From Heloderma charlesbogerti (taxonomy: Eukaryota > Chordata > Lepidosauria > Squamata > Helodermatidae), in assembly GCA_026122225.1 (NCBI GenBank), contig JANEZZ010001513.1, forward strand, positions 3,004,001 to 3,068,000: 64,000 nucleotides of DNA, in the 5' to 3' direction. Shown piece by piece: positions 62,797-64,000 of this stretch. The notes beneath the pieces were generated by a model that did no database searches, was not told where the DNA came from, and was given only the letters and a program-made list of their open reading frames with translations. A program made the translations under genes and the position numbers. Numbering within the stretch: the stretch's first letter is position 1; each line of letters starts with the position of its first letter.

Positions 62797-62925
62797 TTGG
62801 CCTCCTCTATCTGATATCCTCCAGATACTTTGGAGTACAACTTCCTGACCTTTGGTCACATTGGCTGGGGCTGATGGCAGCTGAAATCCAAAACATCTGG
62901 AGGGCACCAAATTGGGAAAAGCTGG
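62797..62925. mobile_element. CCAGATGTT-type foldback element, adjacent second copy
   Basis: CTCTATCTGATATCCTCCAG, ATACTTTGGAGTACAACTTC at the left pairs with AAATCCAAAACATCTGGAGG, GCACCAAATTGGG at the right. It is only about 20 bp from the previous copy and in the same arrangement, though more diverged. Confidence 0.78.
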
Positions 62926-63330
62926 TATATACTATCATCATACTAGAGTCACCTATATCTCTGCCTCCTCCCTGTCCCAATCCACCCTTGCTAAGATTCC
63001 ATAAGCACCATGGGGTTCAAAGGAGAATTCACTGGCATGGCAGCAACAGTACATGATGGATACCTTGGTGTTGCAGCATTATGCCAACACGGTGAACTTC
63101 TATCTTAATTTCAGAAGTGACACCACTGGGAGTGTTGTTTTTAAATAGCAAGCAATCAGATAAATAATGTCTGGTCTTTCACAGACTACAGGCCAGATGA
63201 GATAATCCATCTCCCCTGATTTGGTCAGTGCGTGGATGGGAGTGAGTGTGCACATCTCCACCCTGCTCACCTGGCACTCCATTCATACTTCCACCATCCA
63301 CACAGTAATGCAGTGTTGGAATGCCACTTA
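62926..63330. other. Unassigned stretch
   Basis: No gene or repeat family is recognised. Confidence 0.3.
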
Positions 63331-63447
63331 CGTGTGAGCAGTTCAATGTGCACAGACAAAAAATGTGTGTTTGGACTATTATACTTAAAGTAGTGGATCA
63401 ACCATGCGATGTTTTCCTACATAGGTTGAACTGCTCATGTGTATGCA
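63331..63447. repeat. Foldback repeat, GTGAGCAGTTCAA arms
   Basis: ACGTGTGAGCAGTTCAATGT at the left is inverted at the right as AGGTTGAACTGCTCATGTGT. Arms of about 20 bp surround a 70-bp loop. Confidence 0.6.
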
Positions 63448-64000
63448 CCATTTGGTCATTCCATCCCCATGGAGACAGGCTGGCCAGGCAATAGGGGAAG
63501 CCAGTGGAAATGCCCCTAGAAATGACACACTGTCCCTGAGAATGACACCACTACATGGCATGGCTGCTCCTATTGGGGTATTCCAGAGGAGAGAATGCTG
63601 GGAACAGAAGTCATACAGGCTGCTGATTGCAGCTCCTGAAGTGTGGCAGCAAAGCCCCTTTCTATTTTAAGGAAAAAACTGGTGAAAAAACTCTGCTACC
63701 TCCTAGCTTAATGGTAAGTCCCCACCCCACAAATAATTATAGAATATGCCCCCAAGAATACAGCTGTTATTCAGCTGCTCCATTTACATCCCCGAAAGTG
63801 CCAAAAATGTGGAGGCCAAATCCGCTTGCCTTGCACTAAATTAAACATGGTGGCAGCAATGAGAAGTTGCGGAATGAAGGGGAATGGGGAATGGAACTTT
63901 GTGTGAAGGGCTGTGAACTCAATTCTGGTGCTAAAAAGAAACTCCCTATATGCTCAGAGACACCCCGTTTCTTAATTCTAAGTGTATGAAGATACTGCTT
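63448..64000. other. Unassigned stretch to the window edge
   Basis: No gene or repeat family is recognised; open frames at 63437-63839 lack domains. Confidence 0.35.

Overview
The window reads as vertebrate non-coding DNA, most likely from a squamate reptile (lizard or snake). The basis is the repeat mixture: CR1, L2 and Bov-B (RTE) LINEs together, SINEs with MIR-like, tRNA-like and 5S rRNA-like heads, and many short hAT-type and foldback DNA elements. No host protein-coding exon, functional tRNA or functional rRNA gene was recognised. The only long coding stretches belong to retrotransposons and all are damaged. Bacterial features (operons, ribosome binding sites, CRISPR arrays) are absent. 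The window is probably intergenic or deep intronic.

Layout. 1-3100 is AT-rich and featureless. 3100-8800 holds CR1, L2 and Bov-B 3' ends, two SINEs, and the first member of a TAGGGATGT-ended hAT family. 8800-21500 carries more MITEs, two near-complete copies of a roughly 690-bp hAT MITE (10951, 14647), an L2 with a strange hairpin insertion in its 3' UTR (15834-16486), a 423-bp hAT MITE with 8-bp duplications (16655) and compound microsatellites. 21752-25269 is a third copy of the 690-bp MITE split by a 2.8-kb L2 whose reading frame is broken by only two stop codons. 25270-40200 is mostly single-copy-looking DNA with scattered MITEs, SINEs and L2/CR1 tails. 40203-44474 is a 4.3-kb minus-strand CR1: a 5' UTR built from tandem 334-bp units, an ORF1 with an SGNH/GDSL esterase domain, and an ORF2 with the reverse transcriptase core deleted. 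48131-51340 is a full-length Bov-B with a perfect 9-bp target-site duplication, itself inside a hAT MITE that has its own perfect 8-bp duplication. 58391-60875 is an L2 split by a palindrome-rich composite element.

Most unusual content. 56006-56752 and 59473-60514 are built almost wholly from short perfect or near-perfect palindromes: a GGCTACGTAAAT type, an AGTCTACGTAAAT type and a GCAAATGGCGGCGCCC type, interleaved with G-rich tandem units. The first is bounded by TAGGGGTGT/ACATCCCTA ends and an exact 8-bp duplication (CACCTAAT), so it moved as a hAT-like element. Its ends are shared with members whose interiors are unrelated. Several members carry a consensus splice donor (GGTAAGT or GGTAAGC) pointing out of the element. 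This is the best candidate here for something undescribed.

How the parts work together. SINE 3' ends match LINE 3' ends in the same window: a minus-strand SINE at 43693 shares 16 nt with the Bov-B terminus, and the MIR-like and 5S-headed SINEs share an AAATGTAATAAATAAATA tail with L2. This fits mobilisation of the SINEs by those LINEs. Seven nested insertions give a relative order of activity. Names come from recognised motifs and remembered family features, not from a database search.
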